DNA of 64,000 nt, from contig WELB01000035.1 in NCBI GenBank assembly GCA_009602725.1, forward strand, positions 504,430-568,429. Direction: 5' to 3'. Source of the DNA: Spirogloea muscicola. Its lineage: Eukaryota > Streptophyta > Zygnematophyceae > Spirogloeales > Spirogloeaceae. Positions 1 to 12,338 of this stretch are shown one piece after another. Both the position numbers and the translations under genes were made by a program. How positions within the stretch are numbered: the stretch's first letter is position 1; every line of letters begins with the position of its first letter. The notes beneath the pieces were generated by a model that was given only the letters and a program-made list of their open reading frames with translations, had not been told where the DNA came from and searched no databases.

Positions 1-1993
1 GCCGCCGCCGCGGGCCCATCGCCGCGACCCATCGCCACAGCCGGGCGGCGGCGGGTCTGACTCGGGGGCCGGCGAGGTCCGCCAGGAAGCCCTGCGAGCT
101 GCTGGACGTGCGCGCGGTGCTGCGCGACGGCGTGCAGGCGGTGCGGCGCTTCTCGGGTGGCGGCACCGTGGTGGTGGACGGCGGCACGGCGCTGGTGACG
201 CTGGTGGCGCGCGCCGGCGACGTGCCGGGCCTGCCCGCGGCGCCGCGGCCCGTCATGGCCTGGACCGAGGCCCTGTACCGCCCCGTCTTCGCCGCCGCGC
301 CGGGCTTCGCGCTGCGGGAGCACGGTGCGCAAAACCCCAGTCCCCTTAAACCCTCAAACCCTAACCCTAAACCCGACCTAACCGTAAGTCCAAATTAAAC
401 CCCTAATACACAATACTCAACCCCAAAACCCTGATCCACTCAAACCCGAAGCCCTAACCCTAAATCCGACTTAACCGTAACCTTTGAACCCTAAATTTAA
501 TCTGGAGCCCTAAACCACAATACTCAAAACCTTAAACTCCAAACTCAAGTCCCAATGGACGCCGACCTCAGCGGTCCTCGTGTACCCACATCGGTTCCGT
601 CAACACTTATCAGCTCTGACCATCACTTAAGCCCCTAACCTCTGGTTCCGGCAGCACTTGTCAGCCCTGACCATCACCGAAGCCTAACCTCTGGCAGCTC
701 GTCAATTACGGTGGGACTGCATTTGCCTAGTCCCACCCGGAAAGCTACAGAAGCCCTGGAAAATTGCGGAAATACCCCCTGGTAGTGAAACCAGCACTCA
801 GGCTCTCATCGAGCGTCCACGGCCTAAGTGATGGACCACCTCTGCGAGTCAGTCCATTGGAGCAAACCGGCAGAGCTATTAATGCCGTAAGTGCCAGAAG
901 TCCATGCCCGAGACCAGAAAGATACCTCAGCACTAAAACCATGACAGACGTAAGCCTGACCATGAGAATCCCTTACTCCACACCCCAGTCTCCATGCCCT
1001 GATTCTGGGGCCCACCCTCGCATCTCCGCTATAGGCGGCTGGCGCACCGGCGCCAGATGCGCTTGAGCTTGGCATGTTGAGCCATTCAGCCTCTGAGCTC
1101 CTCAGTGAATGGCAGTCTCCACTCAAACGACTCAAAGTCGGAGACGTGGGCTTCGTGAGAGCTCTGGCACCCGAGAAATGATCCAACTTGCAGCTCTGTG
1201 ACGACGGCTTCCCCGTCGCCTCGTCGACACTGCCCTGCAGACTACGTGTTCAGCGGGCGCAAGTTCGGCGGCAACGCGCAGTCCATCACCAAGGACCGCT
1301 GGCTGCACCACACGTCCTTCTTGTGGGACTACGACCCCGTGCGCATGGCGTACCTCACAGTCCCCCACAAGGCCCCCACCTACCGCCAGGTGTTTGTCCT
1401 GCCAATCAACCCCATGTTGCCAGGCGGCCGCAGCCATGAGCCTTAAGTCATTCCGGCATCCGAACCCCTGACCTAGACTTGTGTACGTTGTCATACTCCT
1501 GTTTAGAATGGAGTCAAGAGTAGCCCTTCATGAACATCAGACTTTCTGAAGCTCAAGCCTATTAGTGTCGGACATTGTGTATTTAGCATTTCAGTAGCAG
1601 ATCTTGAGCTTCACCTTGCTCTGGTGCATGTCCTTTTGGGACTCTGAGGTTACTTGCTGCATACACGCACGTTATGCGGAGCTATCGCTGGTCAAGCCTT
1701 GCGAGTCCTCAGCTCAGCGAGACAAGAGTGTGAGGGCATAATTAGGACGACACTGGACCTTTGCTTGCTTGTGGCAGGGCCGGTCGCACCTCGACTTCAT
1801 CACGTCCATGAAGGAGCACTTCGCATCGCCGGAGGAATTCTTTTCGAAGGTCATTGCGTCGCTGGAGGACCACTTTGAGCTGCAAGAAGCCTCCTTGGCA
1901 GAGGCCGAGGAGATTGTGCAGCGCAAGCATGCTCGGTCTACACGGGTCCTCGACTTGAGAGACTCCCTGCAAAGCACTCAGCAAACATCTTAA
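1..1993 (+). CDS. Lipoate-protein ligase A-like protein (BPL/LplA family), 5'-partial
   Basis: The protein belongs to the plant-type biotin/lipoate A/B ligase family, which attaches lipoate to the E2 and H subunits of oxo-acid dehydrogenases and the glycine cleavage system. Three exons join in phase: up to 324, 1241-1389 and 1778-1993. Exon 1 carries the family motif RRFSGGGTVVVDGG. Exon 2 carries GRKFGGNAQSITKDRW followed by LHHTSFLWDYD, which are the lipoyl-AMP binding and lysine loop signatures. Exon 3 begins GRSHLDFITSMKEHF and ends at TAA 1991-1993. The phase-1 join 324/1241 restores an Asp codon (HDYVF). Intron 1 (916 bp) is full of degenerate CCCTAA motifs. The start is not visible: the frame of exon 1 is open to at least position 51, so the true N-terminus is either an upstream exon or outside the window. 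Family assignment is by remembered motifs; substrate is inferred. Confidence 0.85.
325..560 (+). repeat. Degenerate telomere-like CCCTAA motifs inside intron 1
   Basis: Within the first intron of the ligase gene, units such as AAACCCTAACCCTAAACCCG and variants (AACCCC, GAACCCTAAA, GCCCTAAACC) recur irregularly over about 230 bp. They are not a perfect tandem array. They resemble the plant telomere repeat CCCTAAA. The motif lies just after the donor site. Confidence 0.7.
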
Positions 1994-2679
1994 ATGATTA
2001 TCCAATTATTATGATGGTGTGGAGGCCTCTTCTTTGCTATGTGACGGTCAACCTTGTCGAAACTCTGAGACTCGACTCGTGTAGGAGCCTGTGCTACACC
2101 GCGTCCTATGCTGGTCATGACAGCGAGGACCAAGAGCAGCCTAAGTGTTGCGTGGCACAAGAGGTATAAGGACACTACTGAAGAATGCACTACTACCAGA
2201 TACTACTAGATAATGTAGGTCAGCCTTTTGAAGAGTCTTTCAAGCAGTGCCTTTTACTTTAGAGGGGTATGCAATATTAGTGCTTGATTTAGAAAGGGGG
2301 ACAGATGCTATTGCGAGGTCGTAGTTGACCATGAAATGCAGTGGACAGGCATTTTAGAGGTACTCTTGGTGAAAATCAGACGAGGCATAGCGCAAGATGA
2401 GATCAGGTGGCAAAGGATGACCAAGCATCCAAGAGAGACCTGGGAGCCACAAGCGGCCAGGTTGTCCAGAAGTAAATGAACAATCTAACAATTCGACACT
2501 CTATTTTTGTGCGCACCACAGCTCTTCTCCCGTCCTTGTCACGTTTGCCTTCAAAATTGCTTGCTTGTCATCAGTCAGGATCTGCTTTGTTGACAAGGTG
2601 GCAAAAGAAAAGGGGAGGAACAAGTATCCAGAAGCCCGGCATCAATAGCCATTCCGACATGGCAGATGGTTGCTGGCAG
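1994..2679. other. Intergenic interval, no gene seen
   Basis: This stretch separates two genes whose 3' ends converge (ligase + and FKBP -). It is AT-richer than the exons, carries only short unrelated open frames and presumably holds both 3' UTRs. No RNA gene or mobile element was recognised. Confidence 0.5.
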
Positions 2680-3518
2680 CTAGGGCTCAGTCACCTTCAC
2701 AAGCTCCACTTCAACAAGGATGGGTTTACCCAAGACGTTGCGCAGTCTCCGCGCCGCTGCGCTTGAGCTCGGTGGCGGCTGGATGCTGCTGTCCACCCAG
2801 CCCAATTTAGGCCGCACAAGGATCCGCCGCTTTCCGCCAACTCGCATCCCGGCCATGCCCACCTCCATGGCCCTTGGAGTCTGTTTCATCAACTTGCAAC
2901 GTGAGGCTCACTGGGCAGACACTGGGGTTAAGGGCAGAGCGACCGATCCTCCCTCAGGATTTTCTTCGCAGCAGTCAGACACATGCTCCACTGACAATAT
3001 CAGCTGCATGGCTATGTCATTGGACTGTTGTATATCATTACAGTTGCAACGCTGAGTTTGACGCAGTAGCCTCTGTCTTGCTAGGTAGACTTCTCATTGT
3101 TGGCCTACTCTTCAGTAAGAAGCTTTACTCCGCTGGAATTGTCATCCTGGGACTTGGGACTTGCCTGGCCAGCACCATATTGGAAGTTGAAGGTTTCACC
3201 GACATCCTCCTTCCCTTCATTGCCATATCCTACAGAGTCCAAGTAGAAGCTGGTGACGACACAGACAACAGTCAATAATATCAGGGTCGTATCCACCTTA
3301 TATACATATGACGCGCTTGGAAGAATGTTACATCGATCAAGCATCGTCTTTATGTCTCTGTTGAGAATGCCCAACTGTTCATGTCTGTCAGGCAAGAGGA
3401 GCTAATAGAAGTGCGACACTTGAAGGCTGACCCATTGAGACGGTAGATGGTGTAGTACACCCGAACAAGATCCCCTGGTTGCACCAATTCGCCTGCACCA
3501 ACTGCCAACTCTCGGTAC
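2680..3518 (-). CDS. FKBP-type peptidyl-prolyl cis-trans isomerase, plastid-type, N-terminus unresolved
   Basis: The protein is an FKBP-fold prolyl isomerase of the plant plastid (probably thylakoid-lumen) group. Three exons on the minus strand join in phase: 3518 down to about 3412, 3249-3165 and 2880-2680. They read YRELAVGAGELVQPGD and VRVYYTIYRLNGSAF, then FYLDSVGYGNEGKEDVGETF, then AMEVGMAGMRVGGKRRILVR and ending LVEVELVKVTEP. The segment MRVGGKRRI.VRP.LGW is the usual FKBP core. The second intron uses a GC donor (CAG|GCAAGT), required by phase. A transit peptide exon should lie above 3518. An open minus-strand frame at 3815-3594 with a good donor at its GLASIR end is a candidate but could not be joined. 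Isomerase activity is inferred; several lumenal FKBPs are catalytically weak. Confidence 0.8.
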
Positions 3519-3829
3519 CTGCCAGCATTCATTTAAGCTTATTATGTCAATGTATTAAGCTGTCCCTGATTTCAAGTCACCTTATCTTTCAACTCAGCCC
3601 ATGTGCTGAGTGTTGATGCCAGCGCTAATAGTGGAGGTACTGGACACTAGCTTTGTAAGCACCGTCCAAAGTAGGCAATGCTTGTGGAGGCTCACTTTAC
3701 ACCTGATGGAAGCGAGACCAGTGGGCCTTGGGCTCGCTCCTTCTCGTCTCTCCGATGCTCGCCCACCTCCCGAGCTTCGTCCAGGTTTGTCAATGCTCTG
3801 GAGATTCAGCAGCACCCATACTTACAGGC

Positions 3830-4274
3830 GGAAGGACCAGCATGAAAACTCATGCCAGAGTCCTTATAGGGTTAACGCCTTACATTTCGGGATATTGCTA
3901 GGCAAGGTAAAGGGTTAGCACATACAATGCAATGCGTACTCTACATTACACTGCGAGCATCTCAAGTGCATGCTGAGCTGCTTAGCCCCAAGGATAGCGC
4001 CGCAGTCTATCACAGGCCAACGACGAGACCGCCGTGCAGAAGGGGCCGTGCAGAGCTTGGAGGTCGACGGCAGGGAGACTCATGTTTACAGGCTCAGCTT
4101 GGGACAGCCCAAGCTCGCAGCCTCCACGACGGCAACCAGAAGCGGCCAAGCAACGGCTTGTCTTCTGGAGACGCTCTCGACGCCCAACGTCAGAGGCCAA
4201 TGCAGGTGAGTAGATACAGGAGCACCCGTGAGCTGCATCATGTCTGACTGACAGGAGGCTATAGACGAGAGAGT
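3830..4274. other. Intergenic interval, nothing recognised
   Basis: The interval contains only short frames without family resemblance and may include the FKBP promoter and 5' exon. It ends at the tail of a truncated LINE. Confidence 0.4.
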
Positions 4275-4712
4275 AAGAGAGGAAGACACTTCCAGTAGAG
4301 GGCGATGGCTGTGATTGGCCAGCCCAGAAGGGATTGTAAACCAACTTCGAAGGGGCCAGAAATGCGTTGAAGCACACAGTGATTCAAGTGGCCACGGGGT
4401 GCATTGGATAAGAGAGTGGGTCCAAAGCTCGGCAAAATTACGTGTATTTGAGACAAACGAAGGCCAAATGGCCAAGTACAAAGGCAAGAACATCACGTAC
4501 ACAACCTACAGCAAATTGATCCGATCAGTAACCACGGGACGATACAGAAGGGTCGCTAACCGATGCCTGAATACTGGATGGCAGATAAGAAGCCCTTCTG
4601 CTACCAACTAGAGCTCGCCCAGCTTTCTGATGCAAAGCATTAGCCTGAGCACGCTGCAAACAGGCCGAAACTCGTTGTCGCATGAACGGGGTATTGTATG
4701 ATCTTGGCATAT
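4275..4712 (-). mobile_element. 5'-truncated LINE copy (subfamily 2): ORF C-terminus plus 3' UTR and hairpin tail
   Basis: The minus strand encodes a C-terminus of the form RVSACLQRAQANALHQKAGR ending SVSSRGY-stop at 4525. It then continues through a 3' UTR that recurs elsewhere (for example 14805-14890). The element ends in a hairpin tail near 4285-4330, read on the minus strand as GGGCTGGCCAATCACAGCC followed by GCCCTCTACTGGAAG. Homologous C-termini lie at 14560-14804, 18474-18677 and 49600-49790. Confidence 0.75.
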
Positions 4713-6680
4713 TGCAGGTCTTCTCATCAAATCGTCAATCATCCAGAGCTAACTCGGATGTATTTCTCATCGGCTCTTCACCTCCAACTCATCGATAACG
4801 AAGCGAGGCCGAGAGGCGAGAGGAATGCCATACCTTAGCACAGGGAACTCAACTCTGAATCTTGTGCTTAAACGGCCATACTGGAAAGTTGCACAGCACA
4901 GGCAAATGGATAGGAGAGTGAGAAGATTTATGACATTTGGTGGACCTTCTGGGCTTTGGGCTTATGCTGCTAAATAAGTCCGACATGTGGCTATAAAGTA
5001 GAGGTTACTGAGCAGCCATCCTTAGCATTCCTTGTTCACCTTCGTGCTATCTCTCCATCTTCTCTGGAACTTGTCATCCTTTCGTGGGCTGGCCCCTTGC
5101 AGCCCTCGCCTTATACTAAAGAGCTACTTTGTGAATGCTGCAAAGGCTTGACTTCAGGCTTGTTGGGTCTACTTGACCGGTCACCACCATGAAGTTGCCC
5201 TCTCGGCTTAACACTTCATATTACTGTGCACACCATATACCTTGTGTTGTAATGCATGACTACCATGCATGCATCTTCCAATCCAAAGATGTATTTGCCG
5301 AAGAGTGCATGGCAAGGATCCTTACCGGCTCCTGTATTTGACATCTGTGAGCAGGTTCTCCTTGATTTGTCGGAGCACATTGCTGAAACAGATGTTCAGG
5401 TATGCTGACTGATACAAGGCTGTCTAATAGGTACAAATTCTAACTTGTATCACTGGCTTCATTGCACTCATGTCCTATATCTGAGTAGTTGCTTCCATAT
5501 TCTAACTTAATCGCATAACAACATGCACATTCAGCAACAACCTCCAAGCATAGCCAAGACAGTTCTTGAATATAGGATGAGAGGCCTGTAGTGACAGACT
5601 CTGCTTATGTTCTCTTGCAGTAATGAAATGCGTGATGCCTTCTAAAGCTGGTGAGCAGGTAATAGAGGGTCTTTGACAATCAGCCTACTATTACAGATTT
5701 GACTGAGTGGACACCTTATCAATGTGATGTCAAGAAGCTGGAGTTGATATCAGAGGCCGTTATTACCTTTTGATGAGATGCTTGCTTGGTTGCAGCAATC
5801 AATCTTCTCTGCTAGTTGCCACCTGGCTACAGTAGTTATGTGGCAGGTTATCCAGGCTATCCAACCGCATCAATGGCCCCTCAAAGCAGCTTCAGGATCT
5901 CTTGTGCAAGAGAGTCATGACATTGATTTTTCAGCGTTGCCAGTGCAAAGTAGAGGCACTGAAATGTCTCGTGCCCAAAGGCATCACTTTGCACATATAC
6001 TCCACAATACATTGATGAACTCAAGTCCTGGGTACGACCGGAGCTTCTAAATTCGTCATACAAGCTACGCAGCCAGCAAAGACTCTCAAGTGGCAATGCC
6101 GGCAACCTTTAACAATAAGAGGAGTTACTAAAAGAATGAATTGAATACAACAAACCCGCAAGACAAGATGCACCTAGGACTGGAACCACCAATGATACCT
6201 ACAACTGTCACAGTAAGTACGTGCTTGTTGACCTCGTCAACAACACTACTTCAACAATCTGCAAAAGCAGCAAACAGGAGCTACTCTGCTTGACAGAGAG
6301 ATGGCCTTATTCTACAACTGGTTGCTTCCCACTTTCTTTCTCCTTGGTCTGAAGAACTGAGCACCAAGGTTGTCATGTAAAATCACAACACAAGGATGTG
6401 TCCCTGCTCCAACTTGCATCAGATGGGATGCCTGCTGCACACCTTCCAAACCAACACCATCCATACACTTGTCCATGGCAGTCTCGCGGCTTCTGGGCAA
6501 CATGGGTGAAGGTGAAGCTCATATGCCAATGACTGCCGTCACCAAGGCCGCGAGGAGGAAAAGCCAAAGTGGCAATACAAGCCCCGATGTATGTCAACCA
6601 GGTCCTTGCCTCCCTGACAACCATCGCACCATTCAGCAAAAGCTGTGCAAAAGGCCAGCTATGGGGTCCCGTGAAGATGA
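4713..6680. other. Long interval with no supported gene; probably partly PERK 3' UTR
   Basis: Frames up to 150 codons exist (for example 6370-6825 on + and 5881-6105 on -) but none shows a recognised domain, a splice pattern or homology known to me. The part closest to 6681 is likely 3' UTR of the receptor kinase on the minus strand. Confidence 0.4.
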
Positions 6681-9600
6681 CTACCTGGCCCTGCCCCAGC
6701 CATCATTGGCTGGACGCTGTGCTGACCCTGACCCTGGTGGAGGGGGGGGGGGCCTTGCCACAAATTCCTCGGTGTCAACAGTGCCTGATGCAGCGCCAAA
6801 GAAGCGCCGCTGGCTGCCACCATAAGGCCGTGAACCAGGGCTCTGCTCGCGGCCTGAGCCGGGGCTGTATTGCTGCCCGCCTGAGCTCCGTTGGCCAAAA
6901 GAAGAGCTCCTTGCGTCTGCTTGCGGAGAAGGCTGGCCTAGCAAACCCGCACTGCTTGGCGGCAACGAGCCATGGCTGTTTTGCTGGCCAGAGTGATCCA
7001 TGTGATTTGCAGTGTCAAGACTGCTCACAGGCACCTGCAGCAATCGAGGACACAAATCCTCAATCAGACAAAAGTCCCACTACTTACAAGGGGCACAGAT
7101 GCTTGCACAGATGCTCTGATGATGGCAAGCGAGAGAAAGACCCCTGAATATGCAGCTAAGGCAGCTTAGGCAGAGTGACATACAGAATTTTCACGTGCCT
7201 CGTACTGCTGCCGCATCTCGGCACTATACTGAGCACTGTCGTATGTGTCATTGCCGCCAAAAGGGACATCATCGTATGCTGTGCTGTAGCCTGGCCGGTT
7301 GGGGCCCTTGCCCATCTCGTTGATGTCTTGCTCCCCTTGCAGCAACCTCACCACCTGACATAGCAAATCGCCATCACCTTGGCACCTCGGTTCACACAGT
7401 AGCATTCACGACTATCCAGACTGGGGCAGCCGAGCAAATAGCAGCGACAAATACATGTGTCATCTACTATCAATCCAACCACTTGCTGCCCTTGTCTTGT
7501 GAAAGTGACAGGCCAATTGGACACAAGCCTTGGCCAGCACTCAAAGCCATAGCACTAGACACTCAAGGGACTTCTGAGCAGATGCTACTGTGTCTGCTCA
7601 GTGAGTGCAACGCGCGAACGTTGCTGGGCTGGCTACCTGGCTCATACGGGGGCGGATAGCCGCCGAGTGACGCACGCACTGTGCTGCTGTGGAGATCATT
7701 CGGTCCATCTCCTCATCATTATACAGGCCTTGGAGTTGCGGATCAATCAAACGCTCTACATCATCTCTTGCCAGGAATGGCCTTGCCTGGAAGGACATAG
7801 AAGGCATAATTCTATCAATCTGGATGTGGTCAAACATGTCAGCAAGTGCTCATTGCTCATGATCCGACTGTGCCATATCATCTTGTCTGCAGAGTCAAGA
7901 TGTCACTGTTTCTGCAGCCACTAAGTTGCAGGCTCCAGTAGGTCCACCACTGAACAACATGGTAGATTTTGGCAACTTACATTAGCTAGCAACTTCAGTC
8001 AGCAAATTACAGGGTAGTTACATACCCATTCAACCAGGCTTTCTTGCCCAGGAGCACCATTAGGGTCCACAGGCCGCTTGCCCGTAATGAGTTCAAGAAG
8101 AACCACTCCGAAGGAGTACACATCTGACTTGTCTGTGAGCTTGCCACTCATGGCATACTCTGGGGCAAGATACCTGTCATATCCGCCATGGCAAAGTCTT
8201 TTACGTCCCTCTGTCCAGTCAAGTGTTGTATACTTTTTGAATTGACGAATTATAACAATGTGGGGAGGAACATTTGCTAAGGACTCTTACCCAAAGGTGC
8301 CCATTACTCTGGTGCTGACATGGGAGAAAGTGTCCTCCGCCAATTTTGCCAGGCCAAAGTCAGCTACCTGTAGGACATGGTGTAAGGCTTTCAGTCCAGC
8401 GGGTGCTCCATCATCCAATATAAAAAGATGTCCAGGACTAGAAAGTGCAGAAGGGCTGCTCTACCAAGCAGTCTAGATTAACATGACATTCGAAAGTCCA
8501 GCAATAATCTGACCTGAGCTTCATCCATTTTGTCTAAAAGAATATTGGAGGACTTGATATCTCTGTGTATGATGCGCGGGTGGCCTGTCATGACAATTGC
8601 AAGTAGAAAGCTGATTAGCCAGACTATTACCTTTGCAGACTTCTCCGGGGTGCAATTTAGCAAAACGACAGACATGGAGATTGTTTCAGAGCAGCCCCAC
8701 CACATGAGATGGATGTCCAAGTTCAGATGCATAAAAACAAAGGGCACAACGACAATGAAAGAGACTGACAGTCTTCGTGCAGATATGCCAGGCCTTTGGC
8801 AGCCCCAACAGCTGCCTTCATTCGCATGTCCCAGCTCATTGGACCTTGTAAGCGACCTGCATACATTCACATGTCAAAGCTCTGCACTTGAGCCATGCAG
8901 CCATGCCAACCTATGCTACGTAATAACAGGCTATCCTCTCGAGACAAACCCTGTGCGTGGTGTACGACAAAAAAAGTCCAAATCATGACTTGCTCAGACT
9001 TCAGTGAGATAAAGGTCGGACATTCTGACATGAGGGGTTTGAGAGATGCACCATGCAGATTGTACTCGATCGTGCCATTTGGTACGTAGTCGTACACAAG
9101 GAGGCGCTGCTCATTGGCAATGCAGTATCCAAGTAATGTGACTAGGTGTCTGTGGTGCACCCTGCTGATGATCTCAACCTCCGCTTGGAATTCACGCTCA
9201 CCCTGGCCTCCACCTAAGGTCAGCTGCTTCACAGCTATAAGCTTGCCATCCTGCCAAAGGCCAGCAAATGTTTAGTACCTAGCCAGGCACAGCTGGAGCT
9301 CATGACAGGTCAGATTTGTCAACAACACACAATGACCTGTGTTGGAAGTATTGCGGGTATTGTAAAGACCCTACAAGGTGTTACTTCTTATACAGACAAG
9401 GTCTTGTCTTTAGAATCATGTCCGACTTGAGCAGACAGCTTGCATCCATTGTGAAGCTTGTGTCAGGTAAGAGACAAGCAAGCATCTGCTCAGAAGCAAC
9501 TGTGCGAGAGGATGCATAGTCCTGGGAGTGCCCAAATACATGAGAAAGTAGAAGCTCACTCTCAGCACGCCTTTGTAGACACGGCCAAAGCCACCTTGTC

Positions 9601-11124
9601 CGAGCACATTCTCCTCTGCAAATCCGTTGGTTGCCTCCTCGAGCTCCTCGTAACTGAAGTACGATCTGGAGTTGCCAAGGCTAGAGCCTCTCGATCCGGC
9701 AGATGCAGCAGGTGGCACCCTGGTTCGTGGAGAACCAGTGCCGGTCCCTGTCACGGGCGGGGACACCTTCTTGCCGGGCGGCATAGCAGCATAATAGCTC
9801 GCAGGTGAGCGCGGGCTGTCAGCAGCGTTGGTTGCAGTGAATGCTGCCATTGCCAACCAGAAGCAGGGACCGATTTAAATGCCAAAACATGAGCTGAAAC
9901 CAAGCTAGCAGAGGTGATCATGATAATAGCATTGGCTCATGCAGATACCTCACTGTCTGCCTCGATAAGCATGGCATCTATCTTGTACGGGCTGCTTCTG
10001 ACACCTCCAATCAAGATGAGATTTTCGCAAACTGACTGATTGACAAGCACGTGGAGTACATGCAATGGTCGTCTGCAGTGTCAGACTTAATCACCTCCTG
10101 CTCCCTTGAGTGGAGTATTCAATTTCTGCTGGCCATCCTTTGGCCCCTTCTTCTTCCTCTTGAAGCAGCAGAGCAGGAGCACCACTAGCAGTACAAGCCC
10201 TGGCACAAGAGGAAATTATAAGAACCTACAGTTGCAGCATGCAATTACTCCTGAGTTTTGGAGCCAGGCTCCGTCTAGTGATGCATCAGCAGCTGATAGA
10301 ACATCGCCAGGAAGTTCTAGTTATCCATGGCAGCTGCTTCACTAGCCGTTGCAATCTGGCGGGATTATATTGCTTGTCAGCATACCTGCAAGCGCACCAC
10401 CGGCAGCAATGCCAATGACAGCTCCAGTGCCAATACCGCCTCCCCCGGACTTACTTACGCCCCCACCGCCTGCACTCCCAGGTGGTGGAGGGTACAGGAC
10501 AGACCGGGGGGGAGGAGATGCCACGAATGGGGGAGATGCAGTAGCCCCAGGCGGAGGTGGACTGCTAGCAGCTCTTGGTGGGGGAGGAGAATTTGTGATG
10601 CCGGGCGGCGGGGGAGGGCTCGACAGGAATCCGTCAGAGACTGGTGGGGGGCTGGGCGTCCTTGCCCCAGGAGGCGGTGGTGAGGGCGGCGCTTTTGTAA
10701 CAGGTGGAGGCGGCGTGGGGGCTTGTGCAAGAGGGGGAGATGGCAGGACTACGGGAGGGGTTCCAGCTGAGGGAGCCACAGCCGGCGGAGGAGCGCCAGC
10801 GGGGGCCTTCGGAGGAGGTGGCGGCGAAGCAGCCTGAGCAGGAGCAGGCGCCGCAGCAAGCGGCGGCGGGGGACTCGGGGCCAGTGCCACGGGCGGCGGA
10901 GGACTGGGCAGAGCTGCCGGCGGTGGCGCGGAATCCGCTGGCGGTGAGGGGGCCGGCGCCTGGGCAAGCGGTGGGGAAGCCGGAGGGGGGAAGGTGTCGC
11001 TTGCCGGTGGCGATGGCGCCGGCTGAGCGCCCCCGCCGCCGACGGTGGGTGCGACGGCCGACAAGGTCGGGGGCAGCGCCACAGCGGGCCCTTGTGCCAG
11101 AATCCTGGTGGTCCGGCGGCCCAT
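6681..11124 (-). CDS. Proline-rich extensin-like receptor kinase (PERK)
   Basis: This is a plasma-membrane receptor-like Ser/Thr kinase thought to sense the cell wall. Eleven exons join in phase: 11124-10386, 10199-10095, 9843-9560, 9250-9052, 8856-8770, 8584-8514, 8367-8291, 8173-8026, 7786-7637, 7354-7184 and 7034-6681, giving about 794 residues. Residues 1 to about 225 form a Pro/Ser/Ala-rich wall domain with many SPPPP-like runs. A membrane span covers about 231-258 ([16 protein letters not shown] joined to [12 protein letters not shown]), followed by the basic stop-transfer FKRKKK. The kinase covers about 355-630, with Gly loop [12 protein letters not shown], Lys in [21 protein letters not shown] and [11 protein letters not shown]. 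The Ser/Gly-rich tail resembles PERK tails. No clear signal peptide was seen, as in several land-plant PERKs. All catalytic residues are present, so an active kinase is expected. Ligand is unknown. Confidence 0.95.
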
Positions 11125-12338
11125 CCTGGCAACTACCTGCTCGGCCTGCCGGTGCTGTTGACGACCACAGCAGATCCCGGGCTGCCGCCGCCACGCCTAC
11201 CAACGCCTCTAAGCCTGATACTTCTTCAGAAGAATCAAATGAATCAATCACTTACTTCTCTTGAGACTTCTCATTCCCTGTAACTGTTCATCAGCGCAGC
11301 GCCCCTGTGCAGTGACGATGATCTCTCAACTGCAGAGTCCGCAAGATCCTCAAAGGCTCGGTTTGTAGAGATGGAAGCGGCCGGAGCGCCTGCCAAAGGC
11401 TGATTCCACGGCGACGAGACCAAAGGTCCGGTCTTTCGGCAGACACCAGCCGCCACCGGCCCTGAGATGTCCCTCCTGACAAGTCGCTGCGGCGGTGGCG
11501 CGAGACCGGCGTGTGTCAAGGGAGCGGCAAGCGATGCCGCCTTTGCGTCCGTCGTCGGACCGCCTCGCTCCTTCCGCCTTCGCGCAGCCTATGTCGCCGC
11601 CGCCGCGCCGCAGAGCCCGCGGCCGCCGCGGCTGCAGCGGCGGCGGCGGCNCGGCGGCGACGGCGGCGGCGGCGGCGGCGCGTGTGACGAAGCCCCGTTG
11701 ACAAGAGCGGCTTGGGGAGGCGGGCCCGGGCCTGGCCAGCTGGTGGACCCAACTTGGCGCCACCGCCACATCTGGCGGGTTGCCCGGGCGGCGGGCCGCT
11801 GGGACGGTGGTGCCGCCCCGGCACGGCAAAGGCGCCGCGTTATCTGGGGGTGCCGCCAAATCTGGCGGCGCCGCCGATGGACACTCCCGCTGCCGCCCTG
11901 GCAGTTGCCGCCTTCCCCGGCAACTCTGGGCTAGCTCGGTCAGCCCGCCGTATTTCCAATTTAAAGCCGGGGCGTGCCTTGATGGACCACCCCGGACACG
12001 GCCCAAGAGCTGCCGCTGAAAGGCTTTGTATTAAGCGACCAATCGAGCATTTGGTGACGGATCTGATTTGTCCCCGCCCCCTCCAGCTCGGCGAGGCGGG
12101 TGACCGTTGACGGGGCTGGTCCGCGGGCGACCATGCGACCCCGCGCGACGCGGTCTGCGACGACCGGCGACGCCACGTAGGCTCGGACAGCTCGGCGGCG
12201 GCGCCCCCCCCCGCTGCGCGCCGGCCACGTGGGGTCAACCGGGTCCCTGCTCCTACGGACGGTGCGCCGGCCCTCCTCGGAGTCGTTGTGGGGGTTCGCG
12301 CGCCCGTCGCGATTTCCACGTCGTCTTCGACACGAAGC
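11125..12338. other. GC-rich, CpG-rich interval 5' of the PERK gene
   Basis: This interval contains a CGG/GCC-rich core (about 11590-11690) with one ambiguous base at 11651 and several overlapping open frames on both strands that reflect GC content rather than a recognised protein. It most likely holds the PERK promoter and 5' UTR. A start exon of another + strand gene cannot be excluded. Confidence 0.4.

Noticed and set aside
10349-10837. Gly-rich + strand open frame of 162 codons
   Set aside because: It is the antisense shadow of the proline-rich PERK extracellular domain.
11467-11934. Arg/Gly/Pro-rich frames upstream of the PERK gene
   Set aside because: They reflect CGG/GCC-rich composition, span an ambiguous base, and show no domain or splice support.
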